From assembly GCA_963701205.1 (NCBI GenBank), contig OY969575.1, forward strand, positions 1,984,001-2,048,000: 64,000 nt of DNA. Direction: 5' to 3'. This stretch comes from JALZKA01 sp963701205 (GTDB lineage: Bacteria; Actinomycetota; Thermoleophilia; Solirubrobacterales; 70-9). The translations under genes were made by a program, and so were the position numbers. The number at the start of each line of letters is the position of its first letter. The first letter of the stretch is position 1. Shown in pieces: positions 50,406 through 58,914 of this stretch. A model generated the notes under the pieces. The model saw only the letters and a list, made by a program, of their open reading frames with translations, ran no database searches and was not told the DNA's origin.

Positions 50406-51140
50406 ATGTTGGGACTGGGAACGCTCCGTCGCGTGATTCGCGAGGTTGGTTGCGACGTCGCGGCGGCACGCGACCGCGACCCCGCGGCGCGGGGCGTCGG
50501 CACGGTGGAGATCCTCACGAGCTGGGCCGGGGTGCAGGCTCTGCTTGCCCATCGGGTTGCTCACGCCCTCTATGAGATCGATATACCGGTGGCGCCGCGG
50601 ACGATCGCGTTCGCAACCCGGGCGGTAACAGGGATCGAGATCCATCCCGCCGCGCTGATCGGTCAGGACTTCTTTATCGACCACGGCTCCGGCGTGGTCA
50701 TCGGCGAGACAGCTGAGATCGGCGATCGCGTAACGCTGTATCAGGGAGTCACGCTCGGCGGCACCGGCTTTGCGCGAGGAAAGCGACACCCGACGGTTCA
50801 TGACGACGTGACGATCGGCTCGGGGGCAAAGCTGCTGGGGCCGATCGAGGTTGGCCATGGGGCCAAGGTCGGGGCCAACACCGTTGTCGTGTCCGATGTG
50901 CCGCCCAACTCGACCGTCGTCGGCAATCCCGGGCACCCCGTCCGGGTCGATGGCCGCAAGCCCGAGGGCCCTGACGCTGACTGGATTCACCTTCCGGATC
51001 CCGTTGCGGATGCGATTCGAAGCCTGTCCGATCGACTGGCTGAACTCGAGCGCCGCCTGCGGGAGATCGACGGCCACAATGGCGAAGCTGACGTTCGCCA
51101 ACTGAAGCCTCGTCAAGGCCCCTCGAGCGCTGGAGGATAG
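50406..51140 (+). CDS. cysE: Serine O-acetyltransferase
   Basis: Acetylates serine to O-acetylserine, the substrate of CysK. The left-handed beta-helix region is visible: IEIHPAALIGQDFFIDHGSG, VVIGETAEIGDRVTLYQGVT and LGGTGFARGKRHPTV, with the catalytic His of the HGSGVVIGE motif. The C-terminal 60 residues (WIHLPDPVADAIRSLSDRLA and beyond) are a helical extension longer than in the short Gram-positive enzymes. 244 residues from ATG 50406, which directly follows the divergent hybrid kinase region. pcrA starts 31 bases downstream. Confidence 0.94.
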   Translation: MLGLGTLRRVIREVGCDVAAARDRDPAARGVGTVEILTSWAGVQALLAHRVAHALYEIDIPVAPRTIAFATRAVTGIEIHPAALIGQDFFIDHGSGVVIGETAEIGDRVTLYQGVTLGGTGFARGKRHPTVHDDVTIGSGAKLLGPIEVGHGAKVGANTVVVSDVPPNSTVVGNPGHPVRVDGRKPEGPDADWIHLPDPVADAIRSLSDRLAELERRLREIDGHNGEADVRQLKPRQGPSSAGG

Positions 51141-51171
51141 GCGCCGCCGCGCTCGCTTCTATCCTCGACGG

Positions 51172-53439
51172 GTGAGCGAATTTGAGGTTCAGACCCTGGC
51201 GCCGATTAGCGCTGGAGCCGACTACTCCGAGCAGCTCGTTGCAGACCTCAATCCGCCACAGCGCCGCGCCGTCGAGTACGGCGAAGGCCCGCTTTTGGTC
51301 ATCGCCGGGGCCGGCTCCGGAAAGACCCGGGTCCTGACCCGCCGGATCGCCTATCTGGTGGCAACTGGACAGGCGCACCCGTCAGAGATCCTCGCGATTA
51401 CGTTCACCAACAAGGCGGCCGGGGAGATGCGGGAGCGGGTCGAAGCGCTGGTCGGCGGCGTCTCGCGGTTGATGTGGGTCATGACGTTTCATTCGGCGTG
51501 CGCAAGGATCCTGCGCGCCAACGCTGAACGCCTGGGCTACAAGCGCTCGTTCACGATCTACGATCAGTCCGACTCACTGCGGATGGTGAAGCGGGCAATG
51601 GCGGAGTGCCAGGTTGACCCGAAGCGCTTCACCCCGCGCTCGATCCAGGCCGCAATCTCAGGGGCCAAGAACCGACTCCAGGATTCATCGGATTTCGCCG
51701 CGATGCAGGGCGGGTACTTCGAGGAGACCGTCGCCGAGGTCTACGCGCTGTACGAGCGTCGCATGGTCGAGGCGAGCGCGATGGATTTCGACGATCTGCT
51801 CGTACGTGCGGTCAACCTGATGGAGCTGTTCGCAGACGTGCGCGAGCGCTATCAGCGCAGCTTCCGTTGGATCCTCGTTGACGAGTACCAGGACACCAAT
51901 CGCGCCCAGTACCGCCTGCTGCAGCTGCTGGCGGGTGACCAGCAGAATTTAACCGTCGTCGGCGACGATGCGCAGTCCGTGTACTCGTTCCGGTCCGCCG
52001 ACGTCCGCAACATCCTCGAGTTCGAACAGGACTTCGAGGATGCCGAGGTCGTGGCGCTCGAGCAGAACTACCGCTCGACGCAAACGATCCTCGACGCTGC
52101 GAACGCGGTGATCGCCAACAACGCCGAGCAGAAGCCAAAGAAGCTCTGGACCGAAGCCGGACGGGGCGACCTTGTCTCGATCGCCGAGCTAGACGACGAG
52201 CACGCTGAGGCTCGCTACGTAGCGGGTGAGATCGAGCGTTTGGTGGGGGAGGACGGTTTTGCCCGAACGGAGGTCGCCGTTCTCTACCGGATGAACGCGC
52301 AGAGCCGCGTGCTCGAAGACACCCTGGTGCGCTACGAAGTGCCCTACCAGGTGATCGGCGGGACCAAGTTCTATGAACGCGCCGAGATCAAGGACGCCGT
52401 GGCCTATCTGCAGCTGCTCGCGAATCCCGCAGACGCGATCTCGTTCGGACGTGTGGTGAACTCGCCGCGGCGGGGGATCGGCCAGCAGACTCAGGCGCGG
52501 ATAGTGAGCCACGCGAACACGGTGGGCGAGGACATCTGGGACGTCATGTCGCGGCCCCAACTGATCCCTGGCCTCGGCGCGGCCGCGGTCAAGGCCGTAT
52601 CGCGCTTTGCGGCGATCATGGCCGGCTTGCGGGAGCGGGTTGACGGGGAGTCGGTCGGCGATCTCCTCGATTCCGTCCTGCACGATTCCGGCTACATCGA
52701 GGCGTTGGAGGCTGAGCGCACGATTGAGGCTGAAGGCAGACTCGAAAACCTGGAGGAGCTCGTCGGGGTCGCGCGTGAAGCCGATGCGAATCGGGCGGTT
52801 GAAGGTGACCCCGAGCAGTCGGCACTCGAGGACTTTCTCGCCCGGATCAGCCTGTTCACCGACCAAGACAACATCCGCGACGAGGAGAGCCTGATCACCC
52901 TGATGAGCCTGCACAACGCGAAGGGGCTTGAGTACGACGCGATCTTCATCATTGGCTGCGAGGAGGGGGTCTTTCCCCATTCCCGTTCGGTTGAGGAGGG
53001 CAACCTGGAGGAGGAGCGGCGTCTCGCGTACGTCGGCGTAACCCGGGCGCGCCGGCGATTGACCATGACTTGCGCCCGGACTCGCAGCCTGCACGGCTCC
53101 TCTGGCTGGAACCTCCCGTCGCGGTTTTTGCGTGAGATCCCGACGGACCTGGTTGACCACAAGGCGATGACGGTCAAGACCGGCTGGCAATCGTCTCCTG
53201 CTTCTGCGCGAGGCACGGGCGGTGGATTCGGAGGCGGCGGGCTGGGATCCCCGAGCCGCAGGCAGCCCGTACAGCCGGAGGCTGAGTTTCACATTGGTGA
53301 CGACGTGGTCCACGCCAGTTTCGGCGAAGGCGTGGTGACATCCGTGGAGCCGGGGTCCGTGGTGGTGGTCCGGTTCGCCGGATCGGGCGCCGAGCGCAAG
53401 CTGATGGCCGATTACGCGCCGCTCAAGAAGGCGAGCTAG
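51172..53439 (+). CDS. pcrA: ATP-dependent DNA helicase PcrA/UvrD
   Basis: Superfamily 1A 3'-5' helicase for repair and replication restart. Motif I is LLVIAGAGSGKTRVLTRRIA, Ia is ILAITFTNKAAGEMRERV, II is WILVDEYQDTNRAQYRLL, III is VVGDDAQSVYSFRSADVRN, IV and following include EQNYRSTQTILDAANAVI, V is LMSLHNAKGLEYDAIFIIG, VI is RRLAYVGVTRARRRL. The last 50 residues form the Tudor-like tail (VVHASFGEGVVTSVEPGSVV) that in PcrA contacts RNA polymerase. 755 residues, GTG 51172. folD begins two bases after the stop. Confidence 0.96.
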   Translation: MSEFEVQTLAPISAGADYSEQLVADLNPPQRRAVEYGEGPLLVIAGAGSGKTRVLTRRIAYLVATGQAHPSEILAITFTNKAAGEMRERVEALVGGVSRLMWVMTFHSACARILRANAERLGYKRSFTIYDQSDSLRMVKRAMAECQVDPKRFTPRSIQAAISGAKNRLQDSSDFAAMQGGYFEETVAEVYALYERRMVEASAMDFDDLLVRAVNLMELFADVRERYQRSFRWILVDEYQDTNRAQYRLLQLLAGDQQNLTVVGDDAQSVYSFRSADVRNILEFEQDFEDAEVVALEQNYRSTQTILDAANAVIANNAEQKPKKLWTEAGRGDLVSIAELDDEHAEARYVAGEIERLVGEDGFARTEVAVLYRMNAQSRVLEDTLVRYEVPYQVIGGTKFYERAEIKDAVAYLQLLANPADAISFGRVVNSPRRGIGQQTQARIVSHANTVGEDIWDVMSRPQLIPGLGAAAVKAVSRFAAIMAGLRERVDGESVGDLLDSVLHDSGYIEALEAERTIEAEGRLENLEELVGVAREADANRAVEGDPEQSALEDFLARISLFTDQDNIRDEESLITLMSLHNAKGLEYDAIFIIGCEEGVFPHSRSVEEGNLEEERRLAYVGVTRARRRLTMTCARTRSLHGSSGWNLPSRFLREIPTDLVDHKAMTVKTGWQSSPASARGTGGGFGGGGLGSPSRRQPVQPEAEFHIGDDVVHASFGEGVVTSVEPGSVVVVRFAGSGAERKLMADYAPLKKAS

Positions 53440-53441
53440 CC

Positions 53442-54293
53442 GTGGGGGCCACCGTGATTGACGGCAAGGCCGTTGCCGCCGACGTTCGCGCGCGGGTTGC
53501 CGGCGAGGTTGGTGAGTTCGTCGTCCGCCACGGCGCTGGCCCTGGCCTCGCGACGGTCCTGGTTGGGCAGGACCCGGCCTCACACGTCTACGTCGGCAGC
53601 AAGATCAAGGCCTGTGAAGAGGTTGGGATTCGCTCAATCCACCACGAGTTGGCCGAGGGGACCCAGCAGGGACAATTGCTTGATCTGATTGCCACGCTCA
53701 ACGCCGATCAGGCGGTTGACGGGATTTTGGTTCAGATGCCGCTGCCCGCGCAGATCGATACGGATGCCGTCGTGGCGGCGATCGACCCGCGCAAAGATGT
53801 TGACGGCTTGACGGCCGAGAGCGCAGGGCTCCTCGCCCAGGGGCGCCCGGGTTTGGTGCCGTGCACTCCGCAGGGAGTGATGGAGTTGCTCCGCAGCGCC
53901 CGCGTGGAGATTGCCGGGGCTGAAGCGGTGATCGTCGGTCGCTCGATCCTGGTGGGGCGTCCGCTCGCGGCGCTGCTCACCAACGCCAGCGCGACCGTCA
54001 CGGTCTGCCATTCGCGAACGCGCGACCTGGATGCGGTCTGCGCCCGTGCCGACATCCTTGTTGCCGCCGTCGGCGCCCCGCAAACCGTCAAGGGCGCCTG
54101 GGTAAAGCAAGGCGCAGCGGTAATCGACGTGGGCATCAACCGCACCGAGGAAGGACTCGTTGGTGACGTCGAGTACGCCGCCGCGGCTGAGCGCGCCGGG
54201 GCGATCACACCCGTCCCCGGCGGGGTCGGGCCCATGACGATCGCGATGCTTCTCGCGAACACGGTTCTGGCCGCTGAGGCCATGCGCGCCTGA
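53442..54293 (+). CDS. folD: Methylenetetrahydrofolate dehydrogenase/cyclohydrolase
   Basis: Bifunctional enzyme interconverting methylene- and formyl-tetrahydrofolate. Family motifs: ASHVYVGSKIKACEEVGI (catalytic Tyr and Lys), ADQAVDGILVQMPLPAQID, IDPRKDVDGLTAESAGLL, AVIVGRSILVGRPLAALL (NADP binding) and ITPVPGGVGPMTIAMLLANT. 283 residues, normal. GTG 53442 is two bases after the pcrA stop, so the two are probably cotranscribed. Cytoplasmic one-carbon metabolism. Confidence 0.96.
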   Translation: MGATVIDGKAVAADVRARVAGEVGEFVVRHGAGPGLATVLVGQDPASHVYVGSKIKACEEVGIRSIHHELAEGTQQGQLLDLIATLNADQAVDGILVQMPLPAQIDTDAVVAAIDPRKDVDGLTAESAGLLAQGRPGLVPCTPQGVMELLRSARVEIAGAEAVIVGRSILVGRPLAALLTNASATVTVCHSRTRDLDAVCARADILVAAVGAPQTVKGAWVKQGAAVIDVGINRTEEGLVGDVEYAAAAERAGAITPVPGGVGPMTIAMLLANTVLAAEAMRA

Positions 54294-54353
54294 TTCCCTC
54301 CAGCGCGGGGTATAGGCTCGTTGAAACCGATCCTCTAGGAGGGAGACGCGTAT

Positions 54354-54857
54354 ATGGAAAACCTTCGAACGGGCGAAAAAATCGCAGGCGCATCAGGCAT
54401 AGCCCTGTTGCTCATCATGTTCATCTTTGACTGGTTCACGGTGGACGCGGGCGGATTCAGCTTCGGCGGCAACGCTTGGGACACAATGGATCTGATTCGT
54501 TTCATCCTGTTGCTGGCAGCCCTGGCGGGAATCGCCTTGGCTGTGATTAGCGCCACGCAGTCAAACGTCAATATGCCGGTTGCGACAAGCGCTCTGGCTG
54601 CTGGATTGGGCGGCCTCGGCGTCGTCTTGGTCCTGCTTCGAATCATCAGCCCGCCGGATGGCGGCGCCGGTGATCTGATCGACGTGGGTCGCGGAATTGG
54701 CGTGTTTCTCGGACTGATCGCCGTTGGCGGTGTCGCCTACGGCGGCTACACGGCGATGCAGGAAGAGGGAACCTCGTTCTCCGATCAGGCGGATCGCCTG
54801 CAGGGTGGGGATGACTCACCACCGCCACCACCGCCACCAGCACCGCCGGCCGTCTGA
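54354..54857 (+). CDS. Four-span membrane protein of unknown function with Pro-rich tail
   Basis: A 167-residue protein with four hydrophobic segments (ASGIALLLIMFIFDWFTV, LIRFILLLAALAGIALAVIS, ATSALAAGLGGLGVVLVLLR, GIGVFLGLIAVGGVAYGGYT) and a cytoplasmic-like tail ending in a run of Pro (DDSPPPPPPPAPPAV). ATG 54354 has a strong AGGAGGGAG seven to ten bases upstream. Proteins of this form are frequent in Thermoleophilia genomes to my knowledge, but without function. A terminator follows. It may be cotranscribed with folD, 60 bases upstream, or have its own promoter. Confidence 0.8.
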   Translation: MENLRTGEKIAGASGIALLLIMFIFDWFTVDAGGFSFGGNAWDTMDLIRFILLLAALAGIALAVISATQSNVNMPVATSALAAGLGGLGVVLVLLRIISPPDGGAGDLIDVGRGIGVFLGLIAVGGVAYGGYTAMQEEGTSFSDQADRLQGGDDSPPPPPPPAPPAV

Positions 54858-54879
54858 GCTAGCAAGGCCGCAATCGAGC

Positions 54880-54914
54880 AAGGACGGCCGCCTTCGGGCG
54901 GCCGTCCTTGTTTC
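54880..54914 (+). terminator. Strong hairpin terminator between convergent genes
   Basis: A 13-bp perfect stem AAGGACGGCCGCC (54880-54892) and GGCGGCCGTCCTT (54897-54909) with the stable TTCG loop, followed by GTTTCT. It lies after the four-span membrane protein and just beyond the stop of the convergent GMC oxidoreductase, so it can serve both strands. Confidence 0.88.
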
Positions 54915-56866
54915 TAGGCTGCTGCTGCGGCGAAGCGCCGTGCGACGCGTGCGGCCATCGCCATGATCGTCATCATCGGGTTGACGCCGATCGAACTGGG
55001 AAACAGGCTTCCGTCAGCAACGTAGAGCGACTGATACCCATGGACGGCACCATCGGCGCCAACGACCCCGAGTGCCGGGTCGGCGTCCATTCGGGCGGTT
55101 CCCAGCGGGTGAAATGCCTCGAGGCGCAACCGTCGCCCCGGTGGTGGCTGGGCGTCCAGCTCCGCAATCCGCCTGCGATCGAGCACCTTGAGCCCGGCGA
55201 TCTGGGGATATACCTCGCGAGCGCCGGCTGCGTAGAAGAGCTCTGCGGCCCGAGCGATGCCGAACGCAAGACGCCGGGCGTCTTCGGGTTCCAGCTTGTA
55301 GCGAAGCCGCAGTTCCCCGGAGCGCGTGACATCGACGCGGCCACGGGAGCGGTCGGAGATGAGCACACCGGTAGACGCCACGTTGCCGTAACTGGCGAGT
55401 TGGCGCTGATGATCAGCGCCAACGCCGGGCAGCCAGTGGGCTCCGAACGCCATCGGGGTTGCGGTTGCCTCAAGCAAGATTCCGTCGCCAAGCCACTCAT
55501 CAACGGCGTAGCTCTGCATCACCCCATCCCAGGCCCGCACCTGATCGTCGAAACGTGCGCCGACCCAGCAGGACGGGTGGAGCCTCAGGTTGCGGCCAAG
55601 CTGGGCGCTCTTTGATCGAACGCCCGATCGCAGGAGGAGCTCTGGGGTGCCGAACGCCCCGCCCGCGACGATTACCGCCTTGCTGGCTCGCACGACGTAG
55701 GGGACCGAATCAGTGGCCCGCGAATCGGCAACCCCAGCCCGGCACTCGACTCCGGTGACCCGGTTACCCGTGAGCACCAGTTCGCGAGCGTCCACGCCCG
55801 ACCGGATTCTGGCGCCGGCGGCGACAGCCCGCGGCAGGTAGGAGACGTGCATCGCCTGCTTCTGATCGCGGCGGCACCCGAATGGACATGAGCTGCAACC
55901 AATGCAGGCGCCCGCGTTGCGGCTGAGCGGGTGGTGCGAGACGCCCATCGCATCAGCTCCTTCCAAGAGGATCTGGCCGTTTCTGCCCATGCGCTCTGGG
56001 TCAACCGGGCGGACGTCCAGCATGCCCTCGGCTTCCGCATACTCATCGGCGAGGTCCTCCGCCCACTCGATGCCATGTCTTTGCCGCCATTCGGCGAGTA
56101 CCTCGCCCGGCGCGCGCAGGCAGGTTCCAGAGTTGACCACGGTCGTCCCGCCAACGGCGCGGCCCACCGGGGTTGGGATTGACGGCATGCCCGCTGCAAT
56201 GGTGAGGCCTGCGTTGCGGTAGAGCGCGCCAAGGGCCTCGAGCGGCTCGCGCGGATAGCTCTGCCGGTCCAAGTGCGGTCCGGCTTCGATCACAAGCACG
56301 TCCAGCCCCGCTTCGGCCAGGATCGCGGCCGTTACCGCGCCGCCGGCGCCCGAGCCGACGATGGCCACTTCGCATTCTTCCCCGCCCGGGACGGGGGTGA
56401 GGTCACCCAGGTCCGAGGGGGGCACGGGGGCCGGGGTGCCGACCGGGACCTCACAAGTCGCCTCGGACCCGATCGCCACCTCAACGCGGCGATCGTTGCC
56501 GTAGCCGCTGCCCATCAGCACCTTCATCAACAGCAGCAGTTCCCGATGGTGCCACCTGGGCGACGAGTCGAGCCGGTGCAAGAACTCGGTCCGCGCACCC
56601 AGCTCCGCCCGGCTGAATCGCCACGGAAACGGTAGCCAATCGAACGCGGCAAGGGCAACGCGAATCTGGCGAACCCGACCGTGGGGCAGATGCGACAGGT
56701 AGCGATCAAGGGCAGGGACTACGTCAACCTCGCTAGCTTCAGGACCCTCGCCGGCCGCACCTGGCAGGCCGTAGGCGGCAGGCGCCATCGCCTCCGCAAA
56801 CGCGCGCAGAACCCTGGCGCCGGTGGGCCCAAGGCTAGAACCGGTACTGCTGTACCACTTTGGCAC
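54914..56866 (-). CDS. GMC-family FAD oxidoreductase with Cys cluster
   Basis: Flavin-dependent alcohol oxidase or dehydrogenase. An N-terminal helical part of about 150 residues resembles the gluconate-dehydrogenase subunit-3-like domain, followed by the FAD-binding motif CEVAIVGSGAGGAVTAAILA with VLVIEAGPHL, and the C-terminal substrate domain with FHPLGTARMDADPALGVVG (catalytic His) and SSIGVNPMMTIMAMAARVA. Between them CIGCSSCPFGCRRDQKQAM carries four Cys, as in long-chain fatty-alcohol-oxidase-type members. 650 residues, GTG 56866. No signal peptide is seen. Substrate unknown; cytochrome partners are not encoded nearby. Confidence 0.87.
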   Translation of the reverse strand: MPKWYSSTGSSLGPTGARVLRAFAEAMAPAAYGLPGAAGEGPEASEVDVVPALDRYLSHLPHGRVRQIRVALAAFDWLPFPWRFSRAELGARTEFLHRLDSSPRWHHRELLLLMKVLMGSGYGNDRRVEVAIGSEATCEVPVGTPAPVPPSDLGDLTPVPGGEECEVAIVGSGAGGAVTAAILAEAGLDVLVIEAGPHLDRQSYPREPLEALGALYRNAGLTIAAGMPSIPTPVGRAVGGTTVVNSGTCLRAPGEVLAEWRQRHGIEWAEDLADEYAEAEGMLDVRPVDPERMGRNGQILLEGADAMGVSHHPLSRNAGACIGCSSCPFGCRRDQKQAMHVSYLPRAVAAGARIRSGVDARELVLTGNRVTGVECRAGVADSRATDSVPYVVRASKAVIVAGGAFGTPELLLRSGVRSKSAQLGRNLRLHPSCWVGARFDDQVRAWDGVMQSYAVDEWLGDGILLEATATPMAFGAHWLPGVGADHQRQLASYGNVASTGVLISDRSRGRVDVTRSGELRLRYKLEPEDARRLAFGIARAAELFYAAGAREVYPQIAGLKVLDRRRIAELDAQPPPGRRLRLEAFHPLGTARMDADPALGVVGADGAVHGYQSLYVADGSLFPSSIGVNPMMTIMAMAARVARRFAAAAA

Positions 56867-56915
56867 GGCGGCATCCTATCCGCAGGGTGGGACGCGGCTT
56901 CTAGGATGGACGGCC

Positions 56916-57203
56916 GTGATCGAACGCGAACAGGTCCTCCACGTCGCCCGACTCGCCCGGCTCAAGTTGTCGGACGAAGATCTTGAGCGGATGGTCGCGG
57001 AGCTATCCGGGATCCTCGAACACGTGGACCTGATCGCCGAGCTTGATCTGGACGATGTTGAGCCGACTTCCCATGTCGTCGGGCTGGAGAACGTGGTTCG
57101 CGCCGACGACCCGCAGCCGAGCCTGGCCCCCGATGTCGCGCTGGCGTCCGCACCGGACCCGGCCGACGGTGCGTTTCGGGTGCCGTCCCCGGGCACGTCG
57201 TGA
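56916..57203 (+). CDS. gatC: Aspartyl/glutamyl-tRNA amidotransferase subunit C
   Basis: Small stabilising subunit of GatCAB. The 95-residue protein has the family pattern IEREQVLHVARLARLKLSDE then ELSGILEHVDLIAELDLDDV and EPTSHVVGLENVVRADDP. GTG 56916 is chosen because longer frames add unrelated residues antisense to the GMC gene. Its stop overlaps the gatA GTG by four bases. First gene of the gatC-gatA-zincin-gatB run. Confidence 0.94.
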   Translation: MIEREQVLHVARLARLKLSDEDLERMVAELSGILEHVDLIAELDLDDVEPTSHVVGLENVVRADDPQPSLAPDVALASAPDPADGAFRVPSPGTS

Positions 57204-58633
57204 GCGACATGCTCGAGCTGACCGTGGCTCAGGCGCTGATGCGCATGGAGGCCGGCGAATTGGGCGCCGAGGAGTATTTCCAGGCGTATCTCACCCGCGC
57301 GGCGAACGACGAGTTGAACGCGTTCCTGTGGACCGCTGACGAGCGCCCGTCGGCAGCGAATGGCGGCGAGTTGGCAGGTGTCCCGGTTGCCGTGAAGGAC
57401 ATCTTCTGCACGACGGGCATCCCAACCACGGCCGGGTCCCGCATCCTGGAGGGCTACCGGCCTCCCTACACCGCGACCGCGGTGGCCAGGCTTGAGGCCG
57501 GCGGCGCGCGGGTCCTGGGCAAGACGAATATGGATGAGTTCGCAATGGGATCCTCCAACGAGAACTCGGCCTACGGCGACGTGCTGAATCCCTGGGATCA
57601 CGATCGCGTACCGGGGGGCTCGTCGGGGGGTTCCGCCGCGGCTGTAGCGGGCGGCCTGTCCCCATGGGCGATCGGCACCGATACGGGCGGCTCGATTCGC
57701 CAGCCGGCGTCACTCTGCGGAATCGTTGGTTTGAAGCCCACCTACGGTGCGATCTCGCGTTACGGGATGATCGCGTTTGCCTCGTCGCTTGACCAGTGCG
57801 GCCCGCTCACACGGGACGTGACCGACGCCGCGTTGCTGACCCGCGCCCTGGAAGGCCGCGACCCGCGCGATTCCACCTCGGTTGGCGTTCCTGGTGGTAT
57901 CTCGCTTCCGTCGCGCCGCGATTTAAAGGGCCTTCGGTTCGGCGTTGCCCGCGACTTCTCGCACCACGCGGAGGGTGTGGAGGCGGGGGTCGCCGACGTC
58001 TTCGAAGCGACCCTGACCGCGATTGAACGCTTGGGCGGCGAGATCGTGGAGGTTGCACTGCCCAACGCGGCCCACGGGATTTCGGCCTACTACGTGATCG
58101 CCCCCGCCGAGGCGTCCGCCAATCTGGCACGCTTCGACGGCGTTCGCTATGGGCGCCGCTCCGGGGACGGCACGGACCTGGGGGAGATGTACGAGGCGAC
58201 TCGCTCCGAGGGCTTCGGCCGGGAAGTCAAGCGCCGGATCATGCTGGGTACCTACGTGCTCTCGTCGGGCTATTACGACGCCTACTACGGGCAGGCCCAG
58301 AAGGTCAGAACGAAGATCGTCGAAGATTTCGCCGCGGCGTTCGCCACCTGTGATTTCGTCGTCACACCAACGTCACCAACCGTCGCCTTCGAGCGCGGAG
58401 CCCGAACGCAGGACCCCTTCGCGATGTACCTCTCCGACTATTTCACCGTGCCGATGTCGTTGGCCGGGATACCCGCGATCTCGATTCCTGCCGGCAGTGC
58501 AGGACGGGATTCAAGCCAGGGCGATCTGCCGGTTGGGTTCCAGATCGCCGCACCCGCGTTCGGCGAATCCAGGTTGCTCGACGCGGCCTATGCGCTTGAA
58601 CAGGAAATCGGATTCAAGGGGCGACGGCCATGA
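57200..58633 (+). CDS. gatA: Aspartyl/glutamyl-tRNA amidotransferase subunit A
   Basis: Glutamine-hydrolysing subunit of GatCAB, which converts mischarged Glu-tRNA-Gln or Asp-tRNA-Asn. Amidase signature: catalytic Lys in PVAVKDIFCTTGIPTTAG, the cis-Ser region VPGGSSGGSAAAVAGGL and nucleophile Ser region GTDTGGSIRQPASLCGIVG. 477 residues, GTG 57200. Overlaps gatC at the 5' end and the zincin gene at the 3' end, four bases each. Confidence 0.96.
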   Translation: MSDMLELTVAQALMRMEAGELGAEEYFQAYLTRAANDELNAFLWTADERPSAANGGELAGVPVAVKDIFCTTGIPTTAGSRILEGYRPPYTATAVARLEAGGARVLGKTNMDEFAMGSSNENSAYGDVLNPWDHDRVPGGSSGGSAAAVAGGLSPWAIGTDTGGSIRQPASLCGIVGLKPTYGAISRYGMIAFASSLDQCGPLTRDVTDAALLTRALEGRDPRDSTSVGVPGGISLPSRRDLKGLRFGVARDFSHHAEGVEAGVADVFEATLTAIERLGGEIVEVALPNAAHGISAYYVIAPAEASANLARFDGVRYGRRSGDGTDLGEMYEATRSEGFGREVKRRIMLGTYVLSSGYYDAYYGQAQKVRTKIVEDFAAAFATCDFVVTPTSPTVAFERGARTQDPFAMYLSDYFTVPMSLAGIPAISIPAGSAGRDSSQGDLPVGFQIAAPAFGESRLLDAAYALEQEIGFKGRRP

Positions 58634-58911
58634 TCCTCAGCGTCGAGGAGACGGAGGCCGCCGTGCGGTCGGCCCTCGATGACCTCCCCGACTGGGTGAT
58701 TGCCGAGCTTGGTGCGGTAGCCGTCATCGTGGAAGACGAGCATCCGGATGGGCTGATGGGCATCTACGACCCGGTTGGCGGACTTAAGCGCGTTGTGATC
58801 TTCCGCAGCGCAAATCCCACAGTAGAAGAGGTGAAGCGGACGGTCCTCCACGAGATCGGCCACCACTTCGGAATGGATGAGACCCAGATCTCCAGCTTGG
58901 GGTTCGGCTAG
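58630..58911 (+). CDS. Small zincin-type metallopeptidase-family protein
   Basis: A 93-residue protein of the minimal metallopeptidase family (DUF1025-type). The zinc motif is in TVLHEIGHHFGMDETQISSL: HExxHxxGxxE with both His and the third ligand. Upstream lies VVIFRSANPTVEEVKRTVLH. No signal peptide, so cytoplasmic. ATG 58630 overlaps the gatA stop by four bases and the stop is three bases before the gatB start. This position between gatA and gatB suggests that it is made together with the amidotransferase, but any functional link is inference. Confidence 0.88.
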   Translation: MILSVEETEAAVRSALDDLPDWVIAELGAVAVIVEDEHPDGLMGIYDPVGGLKRVVIFRSANPTVEEVKRTVLHEIGHHFGMDETQISSLGFG

Positions 58912-58914
58912 GCC

